Positions 8,612 to 17,263 of a stretch of DNA of 64,000 bases are shown one piece after another. Made by a program: the position numbers and the translations under genes. This DNA is from Moraxella lacunata (GTDB taxonomy: Bacteria > Pseudomonadota > Gammaproteobacteria > Pseudomonadales > Moraxellaceae). Every line of letters starts with the position of its first letter. Positions within the stretch are counted from its first letter, which is position 1. The stretch spans positions 618,085-682,084 of the forward strand of contig NZ_UGQU01000002.1 in the NCBI RefSeq assembly GCF_900453205.1, written 5' to 3'. The notes under the pieces are model-generated. The model was not told where the DNA came from, searched no databases, and saw only the letters and a program-made list of their open reading frames with translations.

Positions 8612-9553
8612 TTAATAATCCCTTTTTTGTAGCCAATCCACCATTTGCAAAAGTAGATTATCATCACCCAAATCCGACACTAGTTTTCTTGCCTTATTAA
8701 ACAGTTCATCAGCATAGGCACGGGCATTGTCCACACCAAGCAGTTTAACGTAGGTAGATTTATCCAGTTTTTCATCACTGCCTGCCATTTTTCCTAGCGT
8801 TTGGGTGTCCGCCACCACATCCAGCACATCGTCCTGCACCTGATAGGCAAGCCCGATAAGCCGTGCATATTCGCCAAGACTTACCATGCGTTCATCAGAC
8901 GCACCGCCACACGCCGCCCCCATCAGGACGCTTGCCACGATTAACGCCCCTGTTTTTTCCTTGTGAATGGCTGCTAGCTCATGTTGGTTAAGCTGTTTTT
9001 GCTCACCGTTTAAATCCGCCTGTTGCCCTGCCACCATACGCCGAGCATTGGGGGCGAGTATGACAAGTAGCCTTGCCACGACATCATTCCCAACCGCCCC
9101 AAGCTCATACTCTCCGCCTAGCACATCAAAGGCAAGCGACTGCAACACATCGCCTGTCAGCACCGCCACCCCTTCGCCATAGACCACATGACAAGTTGGC
9201 TTACCACGGCGTAACTCATCATCGTCCATAGACGGCAAATCATCATGCACAAGCGAGTAGCCATGCACACACTCTATGGCAAGCATGGCACGGCGTACCG
9301 CCCCAAAGGCAGGCGTATCCACACGCCCCCCAACTGCCAAAAAAGTCGCCAGTACAAGCAAAGGACGCACCCGTTTACCCCCGTTGGAAATGGCATAACG
9401 AGACGCTTCATTTAGTGGGTTTGGTAGATTAACGGTGTCAAATAACACATCAAAATCCGCCATTAGCTGATTTTTTGTAAACTCTTGTACGCTGTTTAAA
9501 TCATTGGTTTGCAATTTACTCATGTCCGCCCCCACGTCAAAAAACGCTATCAT
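8612..9553 (-). CDS. ispA: farnesyl diphosphate synthase (short-chain polyprenyl synthase)
   Basis: 313 aa from the first ATG; an internal ATG at 9523 (MSKLQTN) would give 303 aa and is equally plausible. The first aspartate-rich motif is LVHDDLPSMDDDELRRG (from residue 102), the second YQVQDDVLD (about 238-246). The small chain-length residues before the first motif fit a farnesyl synthase. It makes FPP from IPP and DMAPP for undecaprenyl phosphate and quinone side chains. Usual xseB and dxs neighbours are absent here. Confidence 0.9.
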   Translation of the reverse strand: MIAFFDVGADMSKLQTNDLNSVQEFTKNQLMADFDVLFDTVNLPNPLNEASRYAISNGGKRVRPLLVLATFLAVGGRVDTPAFGAVRRAMLAIECVHGYSLVHDDLPSMDDDELRRGKPTCHVVYGEGVAVLTGDVLQSLAFDVLGGEYELGAVGNDVVARLLVILAPNARRMVAGQQADLNGEQKQLNQHELAAIHKEKTGALIVASVLMGAACGGASDERMVSLGEYARLIGLAYQVQDDVLDVVADTQTLGKMAGSDEKLDKSTYVKLLGVDNARAYADELFNKARKLVSDLGDDNLLLQMVDWLQKRDY

Positions 9554-9626
9554 ACCCCAAAACGCAAGGATTTTGGGTAAAAATCATGGGTTTTTAAAAA
9601 TTTTTCAAAAAATATGCAAAAAGTGC

Positions 9627-9654
9627 TTGCAAAGTTTTTAAAATCATATATAAT
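9627..9654 (+). promoter_or_regulatory. promoter of tRNA-Phe
   Basis: TTGCAA (9627-9632), 16-bp spacer, perfect TATAAT (9649-9654), 30 bp before the mature 5' end of the tRNA. A GC-rich discriminator (ACGC) follows, typical for stable RNA promoters. Confidence 0.75.
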
Positions 9655-9684
9655 ACGCACCACTTAGCCAATAAAGCTAAACAT

Positions 9685-9760
9685 GGCGCGGTAGCTCAGT
9701 CGGGAGAGCAACGGATTGAAAATCCGTGTGTCGGCAGTTCGATCCTGCCCCACGCCACCA
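9685..9760 (+). tRNA. tRNA-Phe (anticodon GAA)
   Basis: 76 nt including encoded CCA. D-stem GCTC/GAGC, anticodon stem ACGGA/TCCGT with loop TTGAAAA (anticodon GAA), five-base variable loop GTGTC, T-stem GGCAG/CTGCC with TTCGATC loop. The acceptor stem GGCGCGG / CCACGCC pairs at six of seven positions; C5 faces A68, a mismatch (see findings). Confidence 0.95.
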
Positions 9761-9765
9761 TATTT

Positions 9766-9796
9766 AAAAACACTCAACTTCGGTTGAGTGTTTTTT
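9766..9796 (+). terminator. terminator of tRNA-Phe
   Basis: CACTCAAC, TTCG tetraloop, GTTGAGTG followed by six T. Only a few bases downstream of the CCA end. Confidence 0.88.
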
Positions 9797-9884
9797 GTTG
9801 TGCGTGATAAAAATAACGCCATTAAAGGATGTGCTTTCCACGCCCATTGGCATGTTTTAAAGAAATGAGCATAAAGCCAAACCA

Positions 9885-9914
9885 TAAAAAACCCTGCCAT
9901 GTCAGCAGGGTTTT
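9885..9914 (-). terminator. terminator of rplS
   Basis: On the minus strand, AAAACCCTGC ... GCAGGGTTTTTT, a 7-8 bp GC-rich stem followed by a run of T, 24 bp after the rplS stop. The flanking A-run on the other side would let it work in both directions. Confidence 0.8.
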
Positions 9915-9937
9915 GATTGGATAAATCAGATAAGACA

Positions 9938-10306
9938 TTAAGCGTCTTTTCTGGCACCCAATTTTTCTTTGATACGGGCAGACTTACCAGAACGCTCACG
10001 TAGGTAGTAAAGTTTGGCACGGCGAACATCACCACGACGCTTAACTTCGATACCACCGATGATTGGTGAGTGTAGTTGGAATGCACGCTCAACACCCACA
10101 CCGCTTGAAATCTTACGTACGGTGAAAGATGAATTTAGACCACGGTTACGCTTAGCGATAACCACGCCTTCAAAGGCTTGCAGACGCTCTTTGTCGCCTT
10201 CTTGGACACGAACTTTAACCACAACAGTATCACCAGGGGCGAATGAAGGGTGGTCTTTTAGCTGTGATTGTTCAATTTGTTGAACTAGGGGATGTTTGTT
10301 ACTCAT
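9938..10306 (-). CDS. rplS: 50S ribosomal protein L19
   Basis: 122 aa starting [10 protein letters not shown] at 10306, with GGAGT six bases upstream; an in-frame ATG at 10336 adds ten non-homologous residues and is rejected. The body shows the L19 hallmark [11 protein letters not shown] near the C-terminus and [11 protein letters not shown] near residue 27. L19 sits at the 30S-50S interface. The usual rpsP-rimM-trmD-rplS operon is not seen: rplS follows glmS and has its own promoter. Confidence 0.96.
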   Translation of the reverse strand: MSNKHPLVQQIEQSQLKDHPSFAPGDTVVVKVRVQEGDKERLQAFEGVVIAKRNRGLNSSFTVRKISSGVGVERAFQLHSPIIGGIEVKRRGDVRRAKLYYLRERSGKSARIKEKLGARKDA

Positions 10307-10430
10307 GGAATACTCCAATAAATGACATAGGCTCATACCTTTCTACATGGCTCAAAGGTCGCATATCATATCATCATCAGATTGAAAAGCTCAATCCACG
10401 TCCGAGCCACACGGACACATAAAACGGCTC

Positions 10431-10459
10431 ATTATAATAAAAAGCCAAACAAAAATCAA
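10431..10459 (-). promoter_or_regulatory. sigma70 promoter of rplS
   Basis: On the minus strand, TTGATT (10459-10454), 17-bp spacer, perfect TATAAT (10436-10431), starting 3 bp after the glmS stop. It gives a leader of about 120 nt that contains GAGCC...GGCTC and ATTGA...TCAAT complementary pairs. Confidence 0.65.
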
Positions 10460-10462
10460 GGG

Positions 10463-12307
10463 TTATTCCACCGTAACTGATTTGGCAAGGTTACGGGGTT
10501 TATCCACGTCCGTACCACGCACCAAAGCAACATGATAGGAGAGCAGTTGCACGGCAATGGTATGAACAATGGGCGATAACACCCCGATATGACGTGGTGT
10601 GCGAATGATATGTACGCCGTCTGTTTCGGCAAAGTCGCTGTCAAGGTCAGACAAGACAAACAATTCTCCGCCCCTAGCTCCGACTTCTTGCATATTGGCT
10701 TTGACCTTATCAAGCAGTTTATCGTTCGGAGCGATGACCACCACGGGCATGTTCTCATCAACGAGTGCCAAAGGACCGTGCTTTAACTCGCCCGCAGGAT
10801 AAGCCTCGGCATGGATATAGGTCAGCTCTTTTAGTTTTAACGCCCCTTCTAAGGCAATCGGATAATGAATGCCACGACCCAAATATAACGCAGACGGCTT
10901 GGTGGCGAACTCTTTTGCCCATACCGCAAGCTGTGGCTCTAAGTTTAGGGCGTGCTGTACACTCCCCGGTAGCTGACGTAAATCATCAGCATAGCAAGTC
11001 AGTTCATCATCAGACACATGTCCACGAAGTTTGCCCAGTGTCACTGCCAGCCCAAATAAAATCACAAGCTGAGTAGTAAAGGCTTTGGTGCTTGCCACAC
11101 CAATCTCTGCCCCTGCTCGGGTATAGATGGCGAGCGTACTGGCTCGGGGCAGGGCAGATTCTAATACATTACAGATAGACAGGCTGCACTCATACCCTTG
11201 GGCTTGGGCGTATTTTAACGCCTCCATTGTGTCTAGCGTCTCTCCCGACTGACTAATCGTGATGATGAGCTCATCAGGGTCAGCGATGACATCACGGTAA
11301 CGGTATTCACTGGCAATCTCCACATCGGTGCGAATACGAGCGATGGATTCTAGCCAATATTTACCCGTAAGTGCCGAATAATAAGACGTACCACACGCTA
11401 GGATTTTAATACTTTTAATTTTTGAGAAAATCTCTGGGGCATGCTCGCCAAAATTCTCTGGCACAAAACCGCCATCTAGGAAAATCTCTGCTGTATCCGC
11501 CACCGCTTTTGGCTGTTCATAAATCTCTTTTTGCATAAAGTGGCTATACCCACCAAGCTCTAAACTTGCCAATGATAGCTCGGAAGTTTTTACCGCACGC
11601 TCGGTTTTGTCGCCATTTTTGTCAAGGAGCATGTCAATGCCGTTAGCAGACAACAAAGCAATGTCGCCATCTTCTAAATAAGTGACTTTACGAGTAAAGG
11701 CAATGACTGCCGACACATCGGATGCGATAAATACTTCCTCATCACCAAATGCCACGAGGAGCGGACAGCCCATGCGAGCCACCACCATGTGAGCAGGGTC
11801 ATCATGGCATATCACGGCAATCACAAACGCTCCATGAAAACGACTGCACGCTGTTTGCACTGCACGGTACAAATCCTTGCCGTTATTTTCGTATTCATGG
11901 TGGACGCTGTGAGCGATGACTTCGGTGTCCGTTTGCGATTCAAATTCATAACCCAACGCTTCTAAACGGATACGTTCGGCTTCAAAGTTTTCAATAATGC
12001 CATTATGCACCACCGAGATGAGCCCGCCTGAGATATGTGGATGAGCATTTGGCTCGGTCACACCGCCATGGGTCGCCCAGCGGGTATGTCCGATGCCAAT
12101 ATGACCCGTCAGTCCTTTTTGTTTAACCGCTTCTTCCATCAGAGCGACACGCCCCACACGACGAACTCGTTTAATCTTTTGTTCGCTCTCACTGTATACC
12201 GCAATGCCTGACGAATCATAGCCACGATATTCTAGGCGTTTTAGCCCATCTGTTAAAAAATCCACCACATTGGCATGGGCACGAATTGCCCCAACGATAC
12301 CGCACAT
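10463..12307 (-). CDS. glmS: glucosamine-6-phosphate synthase (isomerizing)
   Basis: 614 aa, standard length. The N-terminus MCGIVGAI exposes the nucleophilic Cys of the class II glutaminase domain after Met removal. The C-terminal two SIS domains include [16 protein letters not shown] and the terminal [12 protein letters not shown] that closes the active site. It makes glucosamine-6-phosphate from fructose-6-phosphate and glutamine for peptidoglycan and LPS. No glmS ribozyme is seen in the short leader, which is expected outside Firmicutes. Confidence 0.97.
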   Translation of the reverse strand: MCGIVGAIRAHANVVDFLTDGLKRLEYRGYDSSGIAVYSESEQKIKRVRRVGRVALMEEAVKQKGLTGHIGIGHTRWATHGGVTEPNAHPHISGGLISVVHNGIIENFEAERIRLEALGYEFESQTDTEVIAHSVHHEYENNGKDLYRAVQTACSRFHGAFVIAVICHDDPAHMVVARMGCPLLVAFGDEEVFIASDVSAVIAFTRKVTYLEDGDIALLSANGIDMLLDKNGDKTERAVKTSELSLASLELGGYSHFMQKEIYEQPKAVADTAEIFLDGGFVPENFGEHAPEIFSKIKSIKILACGTSYYSALTGKYWLESIARIRTDVEIASEYRYRDVIADPDELIITISQSGETLDTMEALKYAQAQGYECSLSICNVLESALPRASTLAIYTRAGAEIGVASTKAFTTQLVILFGLAVTLGKLRGHVSDDELTCYADDLRQLPGSVQHALNLEPQLAVWAKEFATKPSALYLGRGIHYPIALEGALKLKELTYIHAEAYPAGELKHGPLALVDENMPVVVIAPNDKLLDKVKANMQEVGARGGELFVLSDLDSDFAETDGVHIIRTPRHIGVLSPIVHTIAVQLLSYHVALVRGTDVDKPRNLAKSVTVE

Positions 12308-12355
12308 ATTAGTTCCTTAGTATCTGGTTAATATTACAATGGCAAGGATTGCCAC

Positions 12356-12388
12356 AAAAAAGCCCTACCCCAAATCGTTAGGTAAGGC
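12356..12388 (-). terminator. terminator-like hairpin between tuf and glmS
   Basis: Minus strand GCCTTACC ... GGTAGGGC followed by TTTTTT. It lies 49 bp before the glmS start, so it is either a second tuf terminator or an attenuator in front of glmS. Confidence 0.6.
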
Positions 12389-12487
12389 GTGTATTATAGC
12401 AAATTTGGCAGTCGCTGTGATATCTGCTTTGGTGGTAGCTCTGAAAACACCCCCTTTTTTCCTTTTTTCCAAACCCAACTCCCCAAA

Positions 12488-12524
12488 AACCCAAACCCCC
12501 CACCATCTCTGGCAGGGGGTTTGG
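12488..12524 (-). terminator. terminator of tuf
   Basis: Minus strand CCAAACCCCCTGCC ... GGTGGGGGGTTTGG, then a T-rich tail, about 45 bp beyond the tuf stop. A strong GC stem in an otherwise AT-rich gap. Confidence 0.75.
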
Positions 12525-12568
12525 TTTTGACTATTAGTCTTGTTTACTCTTAAGCCAATCTTGTTAGA

Positions 12569-13759
12569 TTAGTTCTTAACGTTAGCAACAACACCAGCAC
12601 CTACGGTACGACCACCTTCACGGATGGCGAAGCGTAGACCTTTGTCCATAGCGATTGGGTGGATAAGCTCAACACTCATCTCAACGTTGTCACCAGGCAT
12701 AACCATTTCAGTACCTTCTTGTAGAGTAATGGCACCAGTTACGTCAGTGGTACGGAAGTAGAACTGTGGACGATAGCCATTTAGGAATGGGGTGTGACGA
12801 CCACCTTCTTCTTTTGACAGTACGTATACTTCTGCATCAAATTGGGTGTGAGGGGTGATTGAACCGGGCTTAGCAAGTACTTGGCCACGTTGAACTTCTT
12901 CACGCTTAGTACCACGTAGAAGGATACCACAGTTTTCACCTGCACGACCTTCGTCTAGTAGCTTACGGAACATCTCAACACCAGTACAGGTAGTCTTGGC
13001 AGTGTCTTTGATACCAACGATTTCAACTTCATCGCCTACTTTGATGATACCAGATTCAACACGACCAGTTACCACAGTACCACGACCAGAGATTGAGAAT
13101 ACGTCTTCGATTGGCATTAGGAATGCTTTATCGATGTCACGCTCAGGCTCAGGGATGTAGCTGTCTAGGGTGTCTAGTAGTTCTAGGATGGCAGGCTCGC
13201 CGTATTGACCAGCGTCACCGTTTAGACCTAGAAGAGCAGAACCTTTGATGATTGGGGTGTCATCACCTGGGAAGTCGTAGTCAGACAGAAGTTCACGTAC
13301 TTCCATTTCTACCAGTTCTAGTAGTTCTTCGTCATCTACTAGGTCGCACTTGTTCATGAATACCATGATGTAAGGTACGCCAACCTGACGAGATAGAAGG
13401 ATGTGCTCACGAGTTTGTGGCATAGGACCGTCGGTGGCAGCAACAACTAGGATAGCACCGTCCATTTGAGCAGCACCAGTAATCATGTTTTTAACATAGT
13501 CGGCGTGACCGGGGCAGTCTACGTGTGCATAGTGACGGTTAGCAGTGTCGTACTCGATGTGAGAGGTATTAATGGTAATACCACGAGCTTTTTCTTCAGG
13601 CGCTGAGTCAATGGCAGCGTAGTCTTTTGCTTCACCACCGTGGTGCTTAGCAGCAACAGTTGCGATAGCAGCAGTTAGGGTAGTTTTACCGTGGTCAACG
13701 TGACCGATGGTACCAACGTTTACGTGTGGTTTGTTACGTTCGAATTTGGCTTTGGCCAT
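12569..13759 (-). CDS. tuf: elongation factor Tu
   Basis: 396 aa, full length. The G1 motif [10 protein letters not shown] starts at residue 19; G3 [14 protein letters not shown]4 NKCD and G5 SALLGLNG are all present. EF-Tu carries aminoacyl-tRNA to the ribosome. It stands alone here, not behind fusA, so it could be one of two tuf copies. It has its own terminators and an AT-rich upstream region with a likely promoter. Codon choice is highly biased, as expected for a strongly expressed gene. Confidence 0.97.
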   Translation of the reverse strand: MAKAKFERNKPHVNVGTIGHVDHGKTTLTAAIATVAAKHHGGEAKDYAAIDSAPEEKARGITINTSHIEYDTANRHYAHVDCPGHADYVKNMITGAAQMDGAILVVAATDGPMPQTREHILLSRQVGVPYIMVFMNKCDLVDDEELLELVEMEVRELLSDYDFPGDDTPIIKGSALLGLNGDAGQYGEPAILELLDTLDSYIPEPERDIDKAFLMPIEDVFSISGRGTVVTGRVESGIIKVGDEVEIVGIKDTAKTTCTGVEMFRKLLDEGRAGENCGILLRGTKREEVQRGQVLAKPGSITPHTQFDAEVYVLSKEEGGRHTPFLNGYRPQFYFRTTDVTGAITLQEGTEMVMPGDNVEMSVELIHPIAMDKGLRFAIREGGRTVGAGVVANVKN

Positions 13760-13873
13760 GGATATGTCCTCTTATTAACCTATGAATTTAGGTATGGAAA
13801 TTTTCGCTCGGATTGTCTTAATTTCACAGACAGATTTATGACAGCATTCAAACGAATTTGCCATATCTTGCTA

Positions 13874-13901
13874 ATTATAACACAACTCTTTATAATTTAA
13901 A
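13874..13901 (-). promoter_or_regulatory. candidate promoter of tuf
   Basis: Minus strand TTTAAA (13901-13896), 16 bp, perfect TATAAT (13879-13874), about 115 bp before the tuf start. The -35 box is weak. The remaining gap to 14087 is AT-rich with no gene. Confidence 0.4.
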
Positions 13902-14087
13902 CCACCGTCAATGTAAAATTATGCCAATTTTACAGGAAAATTTGTGGGTTTCGCCCCAAATATGATGAATTTTTAGACAAATTGATAAAAATAATTTATA
14001 AATTTAGAAAATAAATATATTGGTTTTATTGATAATTTTATCATTTATCAAGGGATTTTACAGTTTTTCAATACAAATTTGAACAAC

Positions 14088-14119
14088 AAAAAGCCCAAAC
14101 CTTTCGATTTGGACTTTTT
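14088..14119 (-). terminator. terminator of the interrupted tRNA-Gly locus
   Basis: AAAAAGCCCAAACC-TTTC-GATTTGGACTTTTT, a near-perfect stem flanked by A- and T-runs, placed directly 3' of the tRNA-Gly fragment on its strand. It would have terminated the original tRNA gene. Confidence 0.75.
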
Positions 14120-14125
14120 AAAATT

Positions 14126-14170
14126 TGGAGCGGGAAACGAGATTCGAACTCGCGACCCCAACCTTGGCAA
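14126..14170 (-). other. 3' half of tRNA-Gly(GCC): probable attachment site (att)
   Basis: On the minus strand these 45 nt equal tRNA-Gly(GCC) from the anticodon loop (TTGCCAA) through anticodon 3' stem, variable loop, T-arm (GCGAG-TTCGAAT-CTCGT), acceptor 3' strand (TTCCCGC) and CCA. Sequence to the right (14171 on) cannot complete the tRNA. The native terminator follows at 14088. A tRNA 3' half with its original terminator is what remains at one end when an element integrates by a tyrosine recombinase at a tRNA anticodon loop. No integrase is in the window, and the intact tRNA should lie beyond the far end of the island. Confidence 0.8.
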
Positions 14171-14210
14171 TGTCAGCCACCAAAGTCGCCTAGATAACTT
14201 CAACCCTTAA

Positions 14211-14247
14211 AAACAAGCCATAACAAGCATTTATGGTTTGTTTTTTT
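14211..14247. terminator. bidirectional hairpin terminator at the island edge
   Basis: AAACAAGCCATAA ... TTATGGTTTGTTT followed by a T-run. A 13-bp stem with one wobble pair. No gene points into it from the left, so it may shield the island from core transcription. Confidence 0.6.
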
Positions 14248-14332
14248 GTAAAAATTATTTGCTAATAAAGGTAATTTTAAGTAATATTGTAAGATATTAT
14301 CACATCAATCACTCTATCAATGAGGACTAGTC

Positions 14333-14653
14333 ATGGTAGCAGGTTCAGAAATTAAAATAAATGAACATGGTGTATTCATTACCACACCGAAGATTTTCAA
14401 AGTCAAAGCAGAGATAACAAAGCTTCTGGAGGGTGAGCAGGTACCCATGCCCAACTTGCCCTTCTTACCTAAGCTCTACACGTTGCGTTTTCACTTTACC
14501 AATGATGATAATGTGCCATATGCTCATACTGCTTATACTGCCCACAATAAAGTAACGGGCGAGCTATTCGAGGGGGTTACTGACGACAAGGGCAAGACAC
14601 AAGTGTTTTATACAGACTCCCAAGAGGATATCGAAATTCATCTAGATATTTAA
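14333..14653 (+). CDS. orphan VgrG C-terminal fragment with adaptor domain
   Basis: 106 aa matching only the end of a VgrG: the last beta-helix turn (GSEIKINEHGVFITTP, compare the same position in the vgrG at 56102-58918) and then a small Ig/transthyretin-like domain (from about residue 48) with a GVTDDKGKTQVFYTD motif. The whole spike is missing, so it is a remnant. It still has a start codon with GAGGACT upstream, is open throughout, and precedes the effector genes by 9 bp, so it could be made as a free adaptor. In other T6SSs such VgrG tails recruit the adjacent effector; that role is inferred. Confidence 0.7.
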   Translation: MVAGSEIKINEHGVFITTPKIFKVKAEITKLLEGEQVPMPNLPFLPKLYTLRFHFTNDDNVPYAHTAYTAHNKVTGELFEGVTDDKGKTQVFYTDSQEDIEIHLDI

Positions 14654-14662
14654 GGAGTTATT

Positions 14663-15454
14663 ATGCCTCAAAACGAATATAAAACCACCACCGCCAGCAC
14701 AGCGACAGATGCTCCGACTTGCAAGGTGGTCATCTCTGGTGTCCCTCGAAAATTTTTGGTACATTTTCGCAGACCTCTTGTTGATGACCCTTGGGGTTCT
14801 GTGAGCGAGCAAGTGCAAAACTTTGGTTTTGACTGGCTTCGAGATGAGTACATCCATGACATCGTCTCTGTCCTAGAAAATAACAATGAGCCCACACGCT
14901 TATACAGAGGTGATATTGACAAACTTAAAAAAGAATATACCCATCTTTGGTTTGATGACCCACAGCCTGTCGAGGTTTTAAGTAGGATTAAGACCTGCGG
15001 TGTCGATGAATATATCCCATCATGGCTGGCAGTATTTGCTGAGAAGCATAAGCCCGAAGGCGTAACACACACCTATGCTAAACTCTACCTGCAGATAGAC
15101 CAAGAGGCAGTAGACATGGATAGACCACTTGCCAAAGATGGCACGGTACTGATATTTACCCCCAGTGATGATGGTGTTGAGATTTATTTTAGAGACAAGT
15201 CTAGAGACAAGAACATTCTAAAGGTGCCACTGGAGATATTTTTGGAAAAAGGTCAACTCACCCGTCCTTTGGGCAAAGACACCTCCATTAAATACTATGC
15301 CGACCCAACCAAACAGCTTACCATCAAGGTCAAAACCCCCAGTGATAAGGTTCGCCATATCTTGGTAACCGCCAAACATAATAATCACAGCCGAGATGTT
15401 GGTGTTCTACTCATCTATCCCAATCATGAGATACCCGCCGCACACATTCAATAG
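14663..15454 (+). CDS. N-terminal part of a split metzincin-like T6SS effector
   Basis: 263 aa, no signal peptide. It aligns with residues about 130-350 of the PAAR-protease at 19906-21699 and the N-terminal 240 residues of the protease at 54700-56118, sharing FTVHFRR-type start, YGFDWLRDEYI and a VGVLLIYPN end. This conserved region has no catalytic motif and is probably the loading or translocation domain. The stop overlaps the next GTG start (TAGTG), so the two pieces may be translated by coupling or may be a frameshifted single gene. It follows a VgrG adaptor fragment. Confidence 0.7.
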   Translation: MPQNEYKTTTASTATDAPTCKVVISGVPRKFLVHFRRPLVDDPWGSVSEQVQNFGFDWLRDEYIHDIVSVLENNNEPTRLYRGDIDKLKKEYTHLWFDDPQPVEVLSRIKTCGVDEYIPSWLAVFAEKHKPEGVTHTYAKLYLQIDQEAVDMDRPLAKDGTVLIFTPSDDGVEIYFRDKSRDKNILKVPLEIFLEKGQLTRPLGKDTSIKYYADPTKQLTIKVKTPSDKVRHILVTAKHNNHSRDVGVLLIYPNHEIPAAHIQ

Positions 15455-16467
15455 TGCAATTTGCCATGATACCAAACAGCTACGCCATGCCAGAGCTTAG
15501 ATATCAGGATAGACTAAGATCAGAAGCCTTTGGTCAGGCACTTATCAATCTAACCTTTGAGAGTAAGGTTTTTAACATGAGGCTTCATGAAAAAATACAC
15601 ACACGCCACCATCAAAGAGAGATAGAAGAGTTTTTAAAAAAATACGAATGTAGAAAAACCAGAACAAATAGCTACCCAAATCTGTTGGCTTTTAATAACA
15701 CTCCTATAGATCGGCAAAATAGGTCAAATTTTGACTTGGATGTTCGGCAGTTATTTGAGCAACTGTATCCCAGTAAAGCACTACAAAGCAGTGCCATCTA
15801 TGGCCACTGGACGGAGAGCAATCAAAATAAAACTACCCATCTCATATTTACCGATGTCAAGCCTGTTACTATGAATGCAGTAGTGCCAACCTGCAAACCT
15901 GACGAGACAGGAAAAATACCACCCCCAGTGACAGATTATATTCATTCAGATAGCAGTGTTACTGGTGCCATTGGCGGTGTTGTAACACCACGCCCCTTTA
16001 CAGAAGATGAAATCTCTTGTGGTTGTTTTGCAGGTATTCCTAACGACAAGTTATTAAATCGAGCCGATTATGTCGGTGGCAATACCGCCATCATCTATGC
16101 TGTCGCACAAAATGATATTTATGCGATATTTCACGAGCTTGGACACAGCTTTGGTCTGCCCCATACCTTTGACAAGCCACCAGAATTAGATGAACTCAAA
16201 GCCAGCAAAGGACATCTGGACGAGAACCGCGCCAAAGCCATCCTAAACCGCTTTCCCACATATCAGTTTTATCAAGGATATACAGATAATGTGATGGATT
16301 ATGAGGGGAGAATCACAGAAATCAAAGATTCTGAGTTAGAAGACAAGCCTTCACAACACCAAACAGTTAATGAATTTTCTGGCAAAATGAATTCTCTGTT
16401 TAAATGGCAATGGAACATCCTCCGTGCCGACAGAAGTCTAACCATTCCCAAGACCAAGGAGTTATGA
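15454..16467 (+). CDS. metzincin-like zinc protease domain of the split T6SS effector
   Basis: 337 aa from a GTG overlapping the preceding stop. The zinc motif H227-E-x-x-H231-x-x-G-x-x-H237 (HELGHSFGLPH) and the Met-turn-like NVMDY about 40 residues later define a metzincin-type metallopeptidase. The start region (MIPNSYAMPELRYQ) aligns with the middle of the uninterrupted homologue at 19906-21699, so a one-base shift separates the two halves. The substrate is unknown; the exported immunity candidate downstream points to a periplasmic target. Family clan is inferred from motifs. Confidence 0.75.
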   Translation: MQFAMIPNSYAMPELRYQDRLRSEAFGQALINLTFESKVFNMRLHEKIHTRHHQREIEEFLKKYECRKTRTNSYPNLLAFNNTPIDRQNRSNFDLDVRQLFEQLYPSKALQSSAIYGHWTESNQNKTTHLIFTDVKPVTMNAVVPTCKPDETGKIPPPVTDYIHSDSSVTGAIGGVVTPRPFTEDEISCGCFAGIPNDKLLNRADYVGGNTAIIYAVAQNDIYAIFHELGHSFGLPHTFDKPPELDELKASKGHLDENRAKAILNRFPTYQFYQGYTDNVMDYEGRITEIKDSELEDKPSQHQTVNEFSGKMNSLFKWQWNILRADRSLTIPKTKEL

Positions 16468-17114
16468 TGAAATATTTTATCGCTACTTTATTTGCCTTTA
16501 TCCACACAACTGCTTTTTCAGCACCGCCTTATGAGTCAGCAGATTATTACGGTAAGACATATTGCAAACCAGAATGGCAGGTAAAATACAATTATCTTCC
16601 CCCGCCCTCGTATATTGGCATACCCCATGACAGAAAAGTTAAACTGATGTCTTTTGATGAATTCTTGACCCGTTTTGAAGTATCTTTGGATAAACATACA
16701 GACGATCTAAGTCGTTGGGTCGTAAAAGAAGGTAAAGATCACATTATGCAGTTTAATGAATTAAACAGCTATCTTTATATCGGTAGAAGCCATGGCATGG
16801 TTCACTATTTACAATATTATATGCGTCATGAAACAGAAAAAGATAAGAAAAGAACGCATACTTTATCCGATGATGACAAAATGGCAATGATAGAAACCAT
16901 CAACTTGGTTGTTCAAGACCATCAAAAATCCCAAGAAATATTAGACGAACTGTATAAAAGATATTTGGGGCAGTTAGAGCTTGTTGTTGATGGGTATATC
17001 TCTGTTTTTTTAGAGCATGATGGGAAATATTTTTCTTTAAGAGGCATTAATACTCATTATCATCCTATAGAAAGATGTAATCGTCAAGCAATATACACTC
17101 TATCTATTCTTTAA
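16467..17114 (+). CDS. exported immunity candidate for the protease effector
   Basis: 215 aa from the ATG at 16467, five bases after AAGGAG and overlapping the effector stop (ATGATGA). A signal peptide (MKYFIATLFAFIHTTAFSA) sends it to the periplasm. It is a divergent member of a family with the genes at 21704 and 22378: a pattern MSFDEFLTRFE / LVERIEKY near the N-terminus and a Y/F-K-x-Y/F-L-x-Q segment later. Position directly after the toxin and export suggest it protects against the protease. The last residues look altered by recombination. Confidence 0.65.
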   Translation: MKYFIATLFAFIHTTAFSAPPYESADYYGKTYCKPEWQVKYNYLPPPSYIGIPHDRKVKLMSFDEFLTRFEVSLDKHTDDLSRWVVKEGKDHIMQFNELNSYLYIGRSHGMVHYLQYYMRHETEKDKKRTHTLSDDDKMAMIETINLVVQDHQKSQEILDELYKRYLGQLELVVDGYISVFLEHDGKYFSLRGINTHYHPIERCNRQAIYTLSIL

Positions 17115-17160
17115 ATGATGATGGAACATCCTCTGTACTGGCAGAAGTTCAATGACACCA
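17107..17160 (+). pseudogene. 3'-end remnant of another protease effector gene
   Basis: TTTAAATGATGATGGAACAT and the following 23 bases closely resemble the 3' end of the protease gene at about 16400-16443 (coding FKWQWNILRADRS). It lies just after the immunity gene, as if a second effector-immunity unit had been deleted here. The remaining bases to clpV at 17264 contain no gene. Confidence 0.5.
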
Positions 17161-17263
17161 AACATCCATCATTTGCTTCCACCATAATTATGATTTGGTT
17201 GTGGACTTTTGGTGAGATATTTTGTTATGATATTACTTTTAAGCCACCAAACAAGGAACCGAT

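Noticed and set aside
9664..10101. 145-codon minus-strand frame across tRNA-Phe and the rplS end
   Set aside because: It overlaps a clear tRNA gene, two terminators and rplS in another frame; no family resemblance.
12308..12355. Promoter TTGCCA-17-TACTAA for glmS
   Set aside because: The -10 box is poor, and the adjacent hairpin makes assignment uncertain; not listed as a feature.
12339..12530. 63-codon plus-strand frame between glmS and tuf
   Set aside because: It consists mainly of two terminator stems; low-complexity proline/lysine product.
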